16,974 nt of DNA from UBA4132 sp037133675 (GCA_037133675.1 JBAXNR010000092.1:1-16974); one strand, 5' to 3'. Shown: positions 1 through 8,817, numbered from the stretch's first letter. Notes: generated by a model from the letters alone, not told the origin. Made by a program: numbers and translations.

Positions 1-37
1 TTGCCACTGTTTCGCCTATTATTTCATAATCAGTTTA

Positions 38-1537
38 TTAGCAGTTAGCTCTATCTGCCAAATCAGATAAAATTTTATCACGCACTAATTGCCCTGATAG
101 CGTCACCATCGGCATACCGCCGCCTGGGTTGACACTGCCACCGACAAAATACAGATTATTAAATTGTGTACTGCGCTGCGGGATTTTGAAACCTATGTTT
201 TTAAAACGGTCGGCGACTACGCCATAAATTGAACCTTGATTGGAATAATACTTTTGTTCTATATCTATCGGTGTCCAGTATTCTTCACAGACAATGTGTT
301 TTCTTAAATCGGTTAAGCCCATTCGTTCCAGCTTGATTAATACCCGCTCACGCAAGGCGGCGTAATCGTCGGCTGATAAGGGTTTGTCGGGATTAAGGTG
401 GGGAATATGGGGCAGGATTTTGATAATTTCACAACCTTCGGGAGCTTGAGTAGGGTCGCTTTTGACAGGCGCGACTAAATAAATCGTCGGGTCATCGGAT
501 AAGCGGTTGCTATGAAATACGGCATCAAAATGTTCGCGGGGATGGTCTGAATAAAAGAAATTGTGGTGTGCAAGTTGCTCATAAATACGGTTTACACCTA
601 GATGTAACACCAAACCTGAACAGCTCGGTTCAAAGCGTTGCAGGCGTTGGGCTTCTTTGGCTTGGTCTTGAAACAGTTTTTGATAGGCGGGGATGACTTC
701 CATATTGGAAACGACAATATCGGCGGCAATAACGCTGTCATCACTCAGACGTACACCCGTGACGCGCTTGCCCGTGTATTGAATTTCGGCAACTTCGCTA
801 TTGACGTGAATGTTTACACCTAATTCTTCGGCAAGTTTTTGTAAGCCTTGCGCCATGCCATACATTCCGCCTTTGATATACCATAAGCCGTAGCCAAACT
901 GGATATAGGGCAGTAAGTTCATTAATGCCGGGGCATCGTAAGGCGATGAGCCGACATATTTGATGAAGTAGTTGAGGACATCAACCAGCTTGGGGTCTTT
1001 AATAAAGCGTCTGACTCCCTGATCCATTGAACGAAACACATCAAAATCCAACAGGCTACGCACCGCGCCGTAGTGGTTGATGAGTTCCCAAAACGAATCC
1101 AAGCCGTGTTCAAAATAGCCTTGTTCGGTAATCTCACAGAGTTTTTTAGAGTACGCGAGAAATTGCTCAAACTCTTGCGCGGTATTCGCACCCAGTTTGT
1201 CTAATTCTTGTTTCATGCGTACAGGGTCTGAGCTTAAATCCAGCGTGCTGCCGTCTTCAAAAAAATTACGCCAATGCGGTTCAACGGTTTGAATGGTGAC
1301 GTAGTCTTCCATTTTTTTGCCCGCTTTTTCAAACAGCTGTTGAAAAATATGCGGCATGGTGAGGATGGAAGGCCCTAAATCAAAGGTGAAACCGTCTTTT
1401 TGTAAAATATTCAGTTTGCCGCCAACTTTGTCATTTTTTTCCAGCAAATCAACGCTAAAGCCTTCGGTAGCCAATGAAATAGCCGCCGATAAACCGCCTA
1501 GCCCCGCGCCGATGACCACAATGTGCTTATTCTTCAT
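38..1537 (-). CDS. crtNb: CrtNb/CrtP-like 4,4'-diapolycopene oxygenase (C30 carotenoid terminal methyl oxidase)
   Basis: This 499-residue FAD enzyme of the phytoene desaturase family is expected to oxidise the terminal methyl groups of C30 carotenoids to aldehydes at the membrane. The dinucleotide-binding motif GAGLGG lies at residues 10-15. FDLGPSILTMP follows near residue 52, KYVGSSPYDAPA lies mid-protein, and the C-terminal FAD segment is FVGGSVNPGGGMPMVTLSG. These blocks match the oxygenase branch (Staphylococcus CrtP, Methylomonas CrtNb) as I remember it, not the desaturase branch, which has FDxGPT and a THPGxGxP ending. It is the third gene of the operon. Its ATG directly abuts the stop codon of the aldehyde dehydrogenase gene, with a purine-rich GAAGAAGAGA just upstream, so translational coupling is likely. 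The length is normal for the family and the frame is intact. Family assignment is firm; the exact substrate is inferred from relatives. Confidence 0.88.
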   Translation of the reverse strand: MKNKHIVVIGAGLGGLSAAISLATEGFSVDLLEKNDKVGGKLNILQKDGFTFDLGPSILTMPHIFQQLFEKAGKKMEDYVTIQTVEPHWRNFFEDGSTLDLSSDPVRMKQELDKLGANTAQEFEQFLAYSKKLCEITEQGYFEHGLDSFWELINHYGAVRSLLDFDVFRSMDQGVRRFIKDPKLVDVLNYFIKYVGSSPYDAPALMNLLPYIQFGYGLWYIKGGMYGMAQGLQKLAEELGVNIHVNSEVAEIQYTGKRVTGVRLSDDSVIAADIVVSNMEVIPAYQKLFQDQAKEAQRLQRFEPSCSGLVLHLGVNRIYEQLAHHNFFYSDHPREHFDAVFHSNRLSDDPTIYLVAPVKSDPTQAPEGCEIIKILPHIPHLNPDKPLSADDYAALRERVLIKLERMGLTDLRKHIVCEEYWTPIDIEQKYYSNQGSIYGVVADRFKNIGFKIPQRSTQFNNLYFVGGSVNPGGGMPMVTLSGQLVRDKILSDLADRANC

Positions 1538-3133
1538 TTAGTAATCTCTTCTTCTACATAGAAATATTAAAAAGTTTTGCCAATGCTGCCGTGCATTGGA
1601 TTGGGCATAGCCGCGAAAGGCTTGTAGGGCTTGCCAGTTGCGGAGAGTACGTTGCCAGAATGAGCCGTTGCCAAAGACAAAATCAATAAAACCGCGCATT
1701 TGCTGATAACGCACCTCGGAATAAGGAAACCAGTTTGGTTCATCATTGAGTATGCTACGACTGGTCAATCCAGACACCGTGTAGGTGAAATTGCGTAAGC
1801 CTTCCGCGCCATGATAACGCCCGAAGCCGCTGTTTTTCACGCCGCCAAACGGCAAACCTGCATGACCGATATTTTTAATCACATCATTCACCGCCCAATT
1901 GCCGACTTGTAATTGTCTGGCAACGCTTTCGGCTTTGCGGATGTCGCTACTCCAGACGCTGGCATTCAAGCCGTAATCGCTGTCATTGGCAAGTTCAATT
2001 GCTTGCTGTTCGCTGTTGAATGCCATCACGGGCAATAACGCGCCGAAGGTTTCTTCCTGCATGATGCGCATATCGTGAGTGACATCCCATAACACCACGG
2101 GCTGTAAATAACGTCCGTTTAATTGCAAGGGCGCGGAGGCTTTCGCGCCTTTGGCAAGCGCATCTTGATAATGGGCTTCGACTGTTTTGTATTGCGCTAA
2201 GGAAGTCAAGGCACCTAAATCCCCGAGCGCACCATGTCCGACGGTGAGCTTGCTGGTAGCATCGCTTAGCATTTCTACAAACTGCGCATAAATACTGTCT
2301 TGCACATACAGGCGTTCTACCGATACGCACACCTGTCCGCTATTGCTGAATGCCCCGTATAAAGCGGCGTTACAGGTGCGGCTTAAATTGGCATCGTCAA
2401 AAACCAGCATGGCATCTTTACCGCCTAACTCCAGTATGACTGGGATTGGATGTTGTGCGGCTCTTGCCATAATGGCGCGTCCTGCATTTATGCCGCCTGT
2501 GAAAAAAACCAAGTCTGGACGGCTATCAATGAGTTGTTCGCCTGTTTTCGCTTCACCCATAATGTACTGCACTAAACCATCAGGTAAGCCAATGCGATTT
2601 AATAATTGCAAAATTAATTCACCAATCGGAATGCTTAATTCTGAGGTTTTAAATATCACCGCATTGCCGCTGAACAATGCGGTCAATAATGGGCTTAATG
2701 TCAATTGAAATGGAAAATTCCACGGCGAAATAATCGCAACCACGCCATAAGGACGGCGTTCAAACTGGGCGCGGGCAGTGGGAAATGCTAACGGAGAAGT
2801 GCTTAGATGACAGGGTTTAAGGATACGGACGGCATTTTTTTCATAATAACGGATTAATTCCAGCACGGGATAAATTTCACCCAGCAAGACTTCAGTTTTA
2901 ACTTTGCCTGTCACTGTCATGAGGGTGTCGGTGATTGCGTCAATATCTGCCAGTATCACGGCTTTTAATGCGGATAATAACGCAACTCGTTGGGCAACCG
3001 AATACGCTGCCCACATTTTTGCGGCTAAACGCGCGGCAGTTATTTGTTGACTTATGTCCGCTTGGCTGGTTATTGGATAAGTCTTTAAAACTTGTTCATT
3101 TAACGCCGAATAAACCGATATAAACGCAGTCAT
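1538..3133 (-). CDS. ald: Aldehyde dehydrogenase of C30 carotenoid pathway (CrtNc/Ald-like)
   Basis: NAD(P)-dependent aldehyde dehydrogenase, 531 residues, expected to oxidise diapocarotenoid aldehydes to carboxylic acids. The catalytic set is complete: SPWNFP with the oxyanion Asn139, Lys162 in FKTSE for cofactor binding, the general base Glu235 in ELGGKD, and the nucleophile Cys269 in SGQVCV. EETFG follows near residue 388. The protein is some 50-70 residues longer at the C-terminus than many soluble aldehyde dehydrogenases, and this tail is rich in aromatic and basic residues, which might help membrane association (inference). It sits between the desaturase and oxygenase genes, 2 bases after crtN and 0 bases before crtNb. 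This is the combination known from Methylomonas, where the homologous enzyme acts on 4,4'-diapolycopene dialdehyde. The carotenoid role is inferred from context; the enzyme class is certain from the motifs. Confidence 0.88.
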   Translation of the reverse strand: MTAFISVYSALNEQVLKTYPITSQADISQQITAARLAAKMWAAYSVAQRVALLSALKAVILADIDAITDTLMTVTGKVKTEVLLGEIYPVLELIRYYEKNAVRILKPCHLSTSPLAFPTARAQFERRPYGVVAIISPWNFPFQLTLSPLLTALFSGNAVIFKTSELSIPIGELILQLLNRIGLPDGLVQYIMGEAKTGEQLIDSRPDLVFFTGGINAGRAIMARAAQHPIPVILELGGKDAMLVFDDANLSRTCNAALYGAFSNSGQVCVSVERLYVQDSIYAQFVEMLSDATSKLTVGHGALGDLGALTSLAQYKTVEAHYQDALAKGAKASAPLQLNGRYLQPVVLWDVTHDMRIMQEETFGALLPVMAFNSEQQAIELANDSDYGLNASVWSSDIRKAESVARQLQVGNWAVNDVIKNIGHAGLPFGGVKNSGFGRYHGAEGLRNFTYTVSGLTSRSILNDEPNWFPYSEVRYQQMRGFIDFVFGNGSFWQRTLRNWQALQAFRGYAQSNARQHWQNFLIFLCRRRDY

Positions 3134-3135
3134 TG

Positions 3136-4629
3136 TTAACCATCAACGCCGTATTTTTGACAAATTAAATTAGCAGAAATCCGCGCTGATTCATAAATAG
3201 TGGGTAAGCCACTACCTGGATGCGTACCACCGCCGACCAGATAACAGTGATCCAACTCTTGAAATTTATTGTGCGGTCGCCAGTATAAAAGTTGACTGAA
3301 TTTATGTGAGAGACTGAACGTTGCCCCCATAAACACATTTTCTTCCGTTGCCCATGTTTTGGGGGTGATGATTTTTTCGCACACAATGTGTTCACGAATA
3401 TCAGTTAAGCCCAGCCGTGTTTCCATTGCATTCAACACTTGCTCACGCATATCCGCACAAGTGCTGTCCCAGTCGATGTCGCTTTGATTATTGGGCATCG
3501 GCACTAACACATACAACGCGGATTTGCCTGCGGGTGCTAGGCTGTCATCGGTGACTGAAGCATTCTGTACATAAAAAGAAAAATCTGTGCTTAAGGTTTT
3601 GTTGCGGAAAATATTAGTGATATTAGTGTTGTAGTCATTAGCGAAAACAATATTATGATGGGCAATGTCATAGCGTTTATTGACACCTAAATACAACATA
3701 AACGTCGAGCAGGAGTATTCCAATTTTTTCAGCCGCTCAGGGCTGTGCTGTTTTAATTCATCGGGCTTAACCAGATTAGTCATTGCATGGGCAAAATCGG
3801 CATTCACCACCACTTCATCCGCCAGCACCTCACTTCCGTCTGCTAACCGCACACCTTTGACGACTTTGTTGTCAATAATCAACGATTCAACAGGCGAGTT
3901 AGTATGAATTGTACCGCCTTGTTCGGTAATGACTTTAGCCATTGCTTCGGCAATTTTATTGAGTCCACCTTTGACATGATAAATACCATATTCATGTTCC
4001 AAATAAGACAACATGGTGAACAGGGCAGGGCATTCCCACGGTGACATCCCTAAATATTTGGACTGAAACGAAAACACCAAGCGCATTTTTTCTTCTTTAA
4101 AATACCTGCCCAGATTGGAAAAAACGCTGTGATTCAATGCCAAATACGGCACAGCGCGAATTAAATCCCATGAAAAAAAGGCTTTCCAACTGGAATAATC
4201 GCGTTGAATACAGGGATAAAGTTTTTTAAAACGCGCCCCTTCCTGTTTAAGATAGGCATCAAACCCCGCGCTACCTTCAGGAAACGCCTGCTGCAACTCA
4301 GCTCGCATTTTGTCGCGGTCGGAATAAACATTCAGCGCACGGTCTGAAAATAACAGCCGATACATCGGATCCAGTTTAAAAAATTCTAGATAATCTTCGC
4401 TACGCTTACCGCACAGCTGAAACATTTCATCGAGAATATATTTCATCAATAAAAAGGTAGGTCCTGTATCGAACACAAAACCATCCAAATTAATAGGACG
4501 ATTGCGTCCACCTACATCGGAGTTTTTTTCAAATAGCGATACGTTAAAGCCGCGCTTGCTTAACAGCATCCCTGCACACAGACCACCAGGACCTGCACCG
4601 ACAATTACAATATGTTTTGTTTTTGGCAT
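3136..4629 (-). CDS. crtN: 4,4'-diapophytoene desaturase CrtN
   Basis: FAD-dependent desaturase, 497 residues, expected to introduce double bases of conjugation into C30 4,4'-diapophytoene to give diaponeurosporene or diapolycopene. GAGPGG at residues 11-16 is the FAD Rossmann motif, GGRN and FDTGPTFLLM follow, and the C-terminal FAD segment carries GGGTHPGSGLP, which is typical of CrtN and of CrtI-like desaturases. It shares the overall fold with the downstream oxygenase but belongs to the desaturase branch. It is the first gene of the minus-strand carotenoid operon. I see no good Shine-Dalgarno sequence before the ATG. The 253-base divergent region to hamA holds a TTGACT hexamer (complement of 4686-4691) but no convincing -10 box at the right distance, so the promoter is not placed. 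No diapophytoene synthase (crtM/squalene synthase-like) gene is in the window; it must lie elsewhere. Confidence 0.88.
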   Translation of the reverse strand: MPKTKHIVIVGAGPGGLCAGMLLSKRGFNVSLFEKNSDVGGRNRPINLDGFVFDTGPTFLLMKYILDEMFQLCGKRSEDYLEFFKLDPMYRLLFSDRALNVYSDRDKMRAELQQAFPEGSAGFDAYLKQEGARFKKLYPCIQRDYSSWKAFFSWDLIRAVPYLALNHSVFSNLGRYFKEEKMRLVFSFQSKYLGMSPWECPALFTMLSYLEHEYGIYHVKGGLNKIAEAMAKVITEQGGTIHTNSPVESLIIDNKVVKGVRLADGSEVLADEVVVNADFAHAMTNLVKPDELKQHSPERLKKLEYSCSTFMLYLGVNKRYDIAHHNIVFANDYNTNITNIFRNKTLSTDFSFYVQNASVTDDSLAPAGKSALYVLVPMPNNQSDIDWDSTCADMREQVLNAMETRLGLTDIREHIVCEKIITPKTWATEENVFMGATFSLSHKFSQLLYWRPHNKFQELDHCYLVGGGTHPGSGLPTIYESARISANLICQKYGVDG

Positions 4630-4818
4630 GATAATTTATTGGAGTATTAATGTTTGTTTGGTAATGTGCCTTTAGTGTGCATGATAGTCAAGCCCTAATG
4701 TGATTTCAGAAATTACCACTTGTGTGTGAAATAGAGTTTTTGGGTAGTAATATCCATAGGAGTTAAATGCTTCATTTCTCAACACATTTGCATATAACAA
4801 AAATGCTACTATTACATC

Positions 4819-4846
4819 TTGATTATACGCCACAGTGACGTGTAAT
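4819..4846 (+). promoter_or_regulatory. Candidate sigma70 promoter of the hamAB cassette
   Basis: TTGATT at 4819-4824 and TGTAAT at 4841-4846 are separated by 16 bases and match the -35 and -10 consensus at 4 and 5 of 6 positions. Transcription would begin near 4853, about 30 bases before the hamA ATG. A weaker pair, TTGCAT at 4788-4793 and TATTAC at 4810-4815, lies just upstream. Both are judged by eye only. The rest of the 4630-4883 intergenic region shows no open frame or RNA gene that I can recognise. Confidence 0.4.
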
Positions 4847-4853
4847 TTTTTAC

Positions 4854-4868
4854 AAGTTAGGCTAACTT
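4854..4868. promoter_or_regulatory. Perfect 7-1-7 palindrome, possible operator of hamAB
   Basis: AAGTTAG, one central G, then CTAACTT form a perfect inverted repeat placed between the candidate -10 box (4841-4846) and the hamA start codon at 4884, overlapping the predicted transcription start. The one-base centre is too small for an RNA hairpin loop without opening part of the stem, so a DNA site bound by a dimeric regulator is the more natural reading. No regulator gene is adjacent. The site is seen directly; its role is inference. Confidence 0.35.
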
Positions 4869-4883
4869 ATATGAAAATCGCAA

Positions 4884-5705
4884 ATGACTCCTTGGACATT
4901 GGAACACGTTAAATGGCTTGTAAAAACAAGCACTCAGTTGAAAACCGCCGATAATAAGGCGGTAGATATTTGGGAGTTCCAACACCAAAATGACGATGAT
5001 GTACTATCTGCGTGGGCTACACACTTTCGAAATCATTATTGCCTTGATACTGAAATTGATTATTGGAGAAAAGGTTCCAAAGCATCACGAAAGGACTATC
5101 TAAATAATATTAAACTTCCAGACTCCAAAAAGACTCCTGGTCCAAGTATCCGTTCTGGTGATTTTAGTGAAATTTTGGTTGCAGATTTTCTTGAATATTT
5201 ACTCGATTACTGGGTGCCGCGAACTCGCTATGGTGACAAAACTATCCGAAACGAATCTACAAAGGGTTGTGACATTATAGGATTTAAGTTTCTTAAAGAA
5301 GATGGTATTTCACCTCAAGATACTTTGGCTATTTTCGAAGCTAAAGCACAGTTCTCTGGAAAGACAGCGAACCCAAGGCTTCAAGATGCTGTGGATGATT
5401 CTGGAAAAGACCCAACTAGAAAAGCTGAATCATTAAATGCTATTAAACAGAGGCTGCATGAAGCGCAACAGTTTGAAAATGCACAAAAGATTGAACGTTT
5501 TCAGAATGATGTGGATTGCCCATATCAAGAACTCTATGGAGCAATCGCACTTTTTGATAAAAGCGTATTTGACACTACCAAAGTTACTTCTACTGTAACA
5601 TCTGGTCATCCATATTCAAGTAATCTTGCTCTAATTGTCATAAATGGCTCTGACATGATGAAGCTTGTCCACGAACTCTACAGGAGGGCAGCGGATGAAG
5701 CCTGA
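4884..5705 (+). CDS. hamA: HamA-like nuclease of a Hachiman-type antiphage system (DUF1837-like)
   Basis: Predicted effector of a two-gene phage defence system, 273 residues. The central region carries the pattern expected of a PD-(D/E)XK nuclease fold. A helix near SGDFSEILVADFLEYLL (residues 91-107) holds Glu96, GCDIIGF holds Asp130, and a strand, IFEAKAQ, holds Glu152 and Lys154 in an E-x-K arrangement. This order (G-E helix, D, ExK) is that of HamA proteins, which cleave DNA when released by their helicase partner. The first 80 residues contain no motif I recognise. The ATG at 4884 has no clear Shine-Dalgarno sequence; an ATG at 4871 is out of frame. The gene overlaps the following helicase gene by 11 bases, fixing the pair as one transcription unit. 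Codon and base use look richer in A+T than the neighbouring carotenoid genes, which suggests acquisition by transfer. Identification rests on domain logic plus the partner gene. Confidence 0.75.
   Translation: MTPWTLEHVKWLVKTSTQLKTADNKAVDIWEFQHQNDDDVLSAWATHFRNHYCLDTEIDYWRKGSKASRKDYLNNIKLPDSKKTPGPSIRSGDFSEILVADFLEYLLDYWVPRTRYGDKTIRNESTKGCDIIGFKFLKEDGISPQDTLAIFEAKAQFSGKTANPRLQDAVDDSGKDPTRKAESLNAIKQRLHEAQQFENAQKIERFQNDVDCPYQELYGAIALFDKSVFDTTKVTSTVTSGHPYSSNLALIVINGSDMMKLVHELYRRAADEA
5682..5688 (+). promoter_or_regulatory. Strong Shine-Dalgarno sequence setting the hamB start
   Basis: AGGAGGG inside the hamA coding sequence ends 6 bases before ATG 5695. It favours this ATG over the in-frame ATG at 5665, which lies upstream of it and would add ten residues (MSTNSTGGQR). 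hamB translation therefore probably starts within the last codons of hamA, a layout that suggests coupled, fixed-ratio production of the two proteins. Confidence 0.75.
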
Positions 5706-8700
5706 ACAAAAATCACAAACTCTATTGAGTGTTACTCGCTCAAAAGCCAAGATGTTCGAATATAGTGTACCTGAAGAACATCACATTAAAATTCCACAAG
5801 ACCCTGTTAAACTTTTCACGCTTACTATTGGCATTTTGGGTGATCTTGCTGCTGGAACTAACCGCGAGGATTTTAGCCGAGACTCTTTTGTCGAACATCA
5901 AAAAAACTTAATGTTTTCAGCGCATTTTTTTGACTCTTATTTACAGTCAAAATTAAATGAAATTCTCGATCCCTATTTCATTCTTCTCAGTTCGGCTTCA
6001 TATTATCTCTGTGATTTACTTGGTAGTTCAATGGTTATTTCTAAGCGAATCGGTGAGGATTGTCCTGATCTCGAAGGTGAAGGCTTAGAAGATCTACTTC
6101 TTTGGCTATTAAAAGGCGATCTTTCAACTTATTTTGACCGCTTAGAAGACTTTGAAGGTTTATTTGGTGAATTCATATATTTAATATCAAGCTCGTTTCT
6201 CCAGTTCTTTACAGATGGAAGCAATATAAGCAGCCTATTCGATCTGACTGACAAACTGCGTAAAGCTGTTTATGAATATGGCACGCCAAGACAATTACTA
6301 TTGGGTGATGTCATTGCAGCGGTTATCAAGAAGAAATATCTAAATTCCAGTTGGTATGCGCTCCCGTTATACTCAGGCTTGTCTCAGAGCCAATGGCTGA
6401 ATGTACTTCAAAAGGATTCATTTATTAAGGAACTTTGGTCAGCCCAACATCTACTTGGTCAGAAAGGAGTTTTGCGTGGAAAATCCGCTGTTGTGCAAAT
6501 GCCGACAAGTGCGGGAAAAACCAAAGCTACTGAACTAATTATTCGCAGTGCGTTTCTTGCTGACAGAACATCTCTTGCGGTTATTGTCGCGCCTTTTAGA
6601 GCTCTTTGTCATGAAATTAAAAATAGCCTCATTTCCGCATTTCTAAACGAATCCATTAATGTTGATGAGTTATCGGACGCATTACAAAACGATATTGATA
6701 TTAGTGAGTTGTTTACTAGCAGACAGATACTGGTTGTTACGCCAGAAAAACTACTTTATGTGCTTCGTCACACGCCTGAACTTGCTGCTAATGTTGGTTT
6801 AATAATATTTGACGAAGGACATCAATTCGACAGCGGAACACGAGGTATTACTTATGAATTGTTACTGACTTCTCTCCGTTCAATGCTTCCAGAATCGACC
6901 CAGAAAGTCCTTATATCGGCTGTGATTAGGAATGCTGAGGCTGTAGGCGAATGGCTAAATGGAGTAGATTCCGAGATTGTTTCGGGTACTAATTTAATAC
7001 CGACCTTCAGAACTATAGGCTTTGCAAGTTGGCTAGATCAACTTGGACGAATTGAATATGTCTCGAATGAAGATACTGAAAAGAGAGAGTTTTTCGTTCC
7101 AAGAGTCATTGAAAGTTTGAAACTAAATAAAAAAAATCGTGAACGAAAAGAACGAATATTTCCCGAAAAATCAGATGGTCACGCAATTGCCTTATATTTG
7201 GGTTTTAAATTAGTTGCCAACGGTAGTATTGCTATATTTTGCGGTCGTAAATTAACTGTTACTAATATCTGTGAAAAGGCAGTGGAAGCTATAGAGCGAG
7301 GTCTGTCTTTTCGCTTACCTAGTGAATTTTCAGAACAATTAGAATTACAAAAACTCTACTATCTGCATGAGCAAAACCTAGGGTCAGAGGCGGTGGTTAC
7401 TAAGAGTTCGCAATACGGGATATTTTCTCATCATGGCAATACGCCTCACGGGATTCGCTTAGCAGTTGAACACGCTATGCGAGAAGGGTTGATTCACTTT
7501 GTAGTTTGCACTTCAACGTTAGCACAAGGAGTTAATTTACCAATTCGGTATCTTATTGTTACAAGCGTCTACCAAGGTCAGGAGCGTATCAAAGTTCGAG
7601 ATTTTCAAAATTTGATAGGACGAGCAGGTCGGTCAGGTATGCACACTGAAGGAAGTATTTTGTTCGCTGACCCTTTGGTTTATGACCAACGAAAAATGAG
7701 AGACAAAAATAGAGCGTGGAATCAAGCCAAAGAGCTTCTTGATCCTAGAAACTCCGAGCCTTGTATTAGTAACCTACTTTCACTGTTTGAGCCATTTAAA
7801 AGTGACGATGAAAAATTTACTATTCGCATGGACGCTATGGATTTTGCTCAAGCCTATGTTAGTGACCCAGAAATCATTACGACATATTCAGAGCGAATAT
7901 TTAAGTTGCATGGAGACAAAAACTTTTCAAAGGCTGGTATAGAACGACAAATTTCTTGGAAACTTAGCCTTATTTCAGCTATAGAAAGCTTCTTATTATC
8001 TAATTGGGATGTAAATGGGAGCGAACTCACAGAGCAAGACATCATAAAGCTTGCCCAAGAAACTCTCGCATATTTTTTAGCTGATGAACCCAAGCGAGAA
8101 CTTATTCAGGAATTATTTAAACTACTCGCTGAAAATATCTCAAGAAATATTAGCGAACCTAAACGCAGAAATATTTATGGCAAAACTTTGTATGGGATGC
8201 AAGACGCACAAGAAGTTGAGGGTTGGCTACAAGCAAATATTGGGCAGCTCTTATCGGCAAAAACTGATAATGAAATCTTAGATGTTATCTGGTCTGTACT
8301 GTCCAAACATATTCACAATTCTACATTCAACAAGTGCGACAATCCCACCGTGCTACAAGAAGTTGCCCGAAACTGGATTCAAGGAAAACCATTCCATGAG
8401 TTGTTTGGTATGTTAAAAAATGCCAAGCTAATTGCGGGTACACAACGAAGAGAGTTCAAAATAGATCATGTTGTAGAAATTTGTGAAGGTAGTCTTGCCT
8501 ATGATGGTGGTTTACTAATTAGTGCATTAAGTGAATTTGTTGAACTAGGCGAAGAGGAAGAAACTGAAGAACTATTCGACCGCCTCCAATTGTTTCAAAA
8601 GAAGCTCAAATATGGATTGCCAACTAACACAGCAATCATCCTATATGAAATTGGATTTTCAGATAGGGTAATCGCACAGGAACTGGCTGAACTCACAAAT

Positions 8701-8817
8701 GCTTCAAATCGAGCAACAGTTAAGAGATTTTTGCTCAGCAATACATCTGATGTGATAAATATATTGGGTAAATATCCAAGTTACTATCTATCTGAAATAT
8801 ATAAAAAATTAGCATGA
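5695..8817 (+). CDS. hamB: HamB-like superfamily 2 DEAD/DEAH helicase of a Hachiman-type system
   Basis: A 1040-residue ATP-dependent helicase, the likely sensor and restraint of the HamA nuclease. All superfamily 2 core motifs are visible: motif I PTSAGKT at 270-276, motif II DEGH at 373-376, motif III SAV at 408-410, IAIFCGRK near 512-519, motif V CTSTLAQGVNLP near 605-616, and motif VI QNLIGRAGRSG at 638-648. The GVNLP and QxxGRAGR forms place it near the Ski2-like helicases, as in HamB. About 265 residues precede motif I and about 390 follow motif VI; both flanks are mostly helical and unassigned. The start is chosen at 5695 because of the AGGAGGG site just upstream; starting at 5665 would give 1050 residues. 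The gene converges on the methyltransferase gene across a 66-base gap with no clear terminator. Other nuclease-helicase pairs exist, but size, order and motifs fit Hachiman best. Confidence 0.78.
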   Translation: MKPEQKSQTLLSVTRSKAKMFEYSVPEEHHIKIPQDPVKLFTLTIGILGDLAAGTNREDFSRDSFVEHQKNLMFSAHFFDSYLQSKLNEILDPYFILLSSASYYLCDLLGSSMVISKRIGEDCPDLEGEGLEDLLLWLLKGDLSTYFDRLEDFEGLFGEFIYLISSSFLQFFTDGSNISSLFDLTDKLRKAVYEYGTPRQLLLGDVIAAVIKKKYLNSSWYALPLYSGLSQSQWLNVLQKDSFIKELWSAQHLLGQKGVLRGKSAVVQMPTSAGKTKATELIIRSAFLADRTSLAVIVAPFRALCHEIKNSLISAFLNESINVDELSDALQNDIDISELFTSRQILVVTPEKLLYVLRHTPELAANVGLIIFDEGHQFDSGTRGITYELLLTSLRSMLPESTQKVLISAVIRNAEAVGEWLNGVDSEIVSGTNLIPTFRTIGFASWLDQLGRIEYVSNEDTEKREFFVPRVIESLKLNKKNRERKERIFPEKSDGHAIALYLGFKLVANGSIAIFCGRKLTVTNICEKAVEAIERGLSFRLPSEFSEQLELQKLYYLHEQNLGSEAVVTKSSQYGIFSHHGNTPHGIRLAVEHAMREGLIHFVVCTSTLAQGVNLPIRYLIVTSVYQGQERIKVRDFQNLIGRAGRSGMHTEGSILFADPLVYDQRKMRDKNRAWNQAKELLDPRNSEPCISNLLSLFEPFKSDDEKFTIRMDAMDFAQAYVSDPEIITTYSERIFKLHGDKNFSKAGIERQISWKLSLISAIESFLLSNWDVNGSELTEQDIIKLAQETLAYFLADEPKRELIQELFKLLAENISRNISEPKRRNIYGKTLYGMQDAQEVEGWLQANIGQLLSAKTDNEILDVIWSVLSKHIHNSTFNKCDNPTVLQEVARNWIQGKPFHELFGMLKNAKLIAGTQRREFKIDHVVEICEGSLAYDGGLLISALSEFVELGEEEETEELFDRLQLFQKKLKYGLPTNTAIILYEIGFSDRVIAQELAELTNASNRATVKRFLLSNTSDVINILGKYPSYYLSEIYKKLA

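Noticed and set aside
922..1191. Open frames in other phases inside the carotenoid, helicase and permease genes (for example 922-1191, 2343-2708, 7854-8093, 10873-11127)
   Set aside because: They lie within well-supported genes, show no recognisable domains and have no ribosome binding sites of note.
4626..4883. GGAGTATTAATG on the plus strand looks like a Shine-Dalgarno sequence with a start codon
   Set aside because: The frame ends after four codons (TTT GTT TGG then TAA), so it does not encode a protein.
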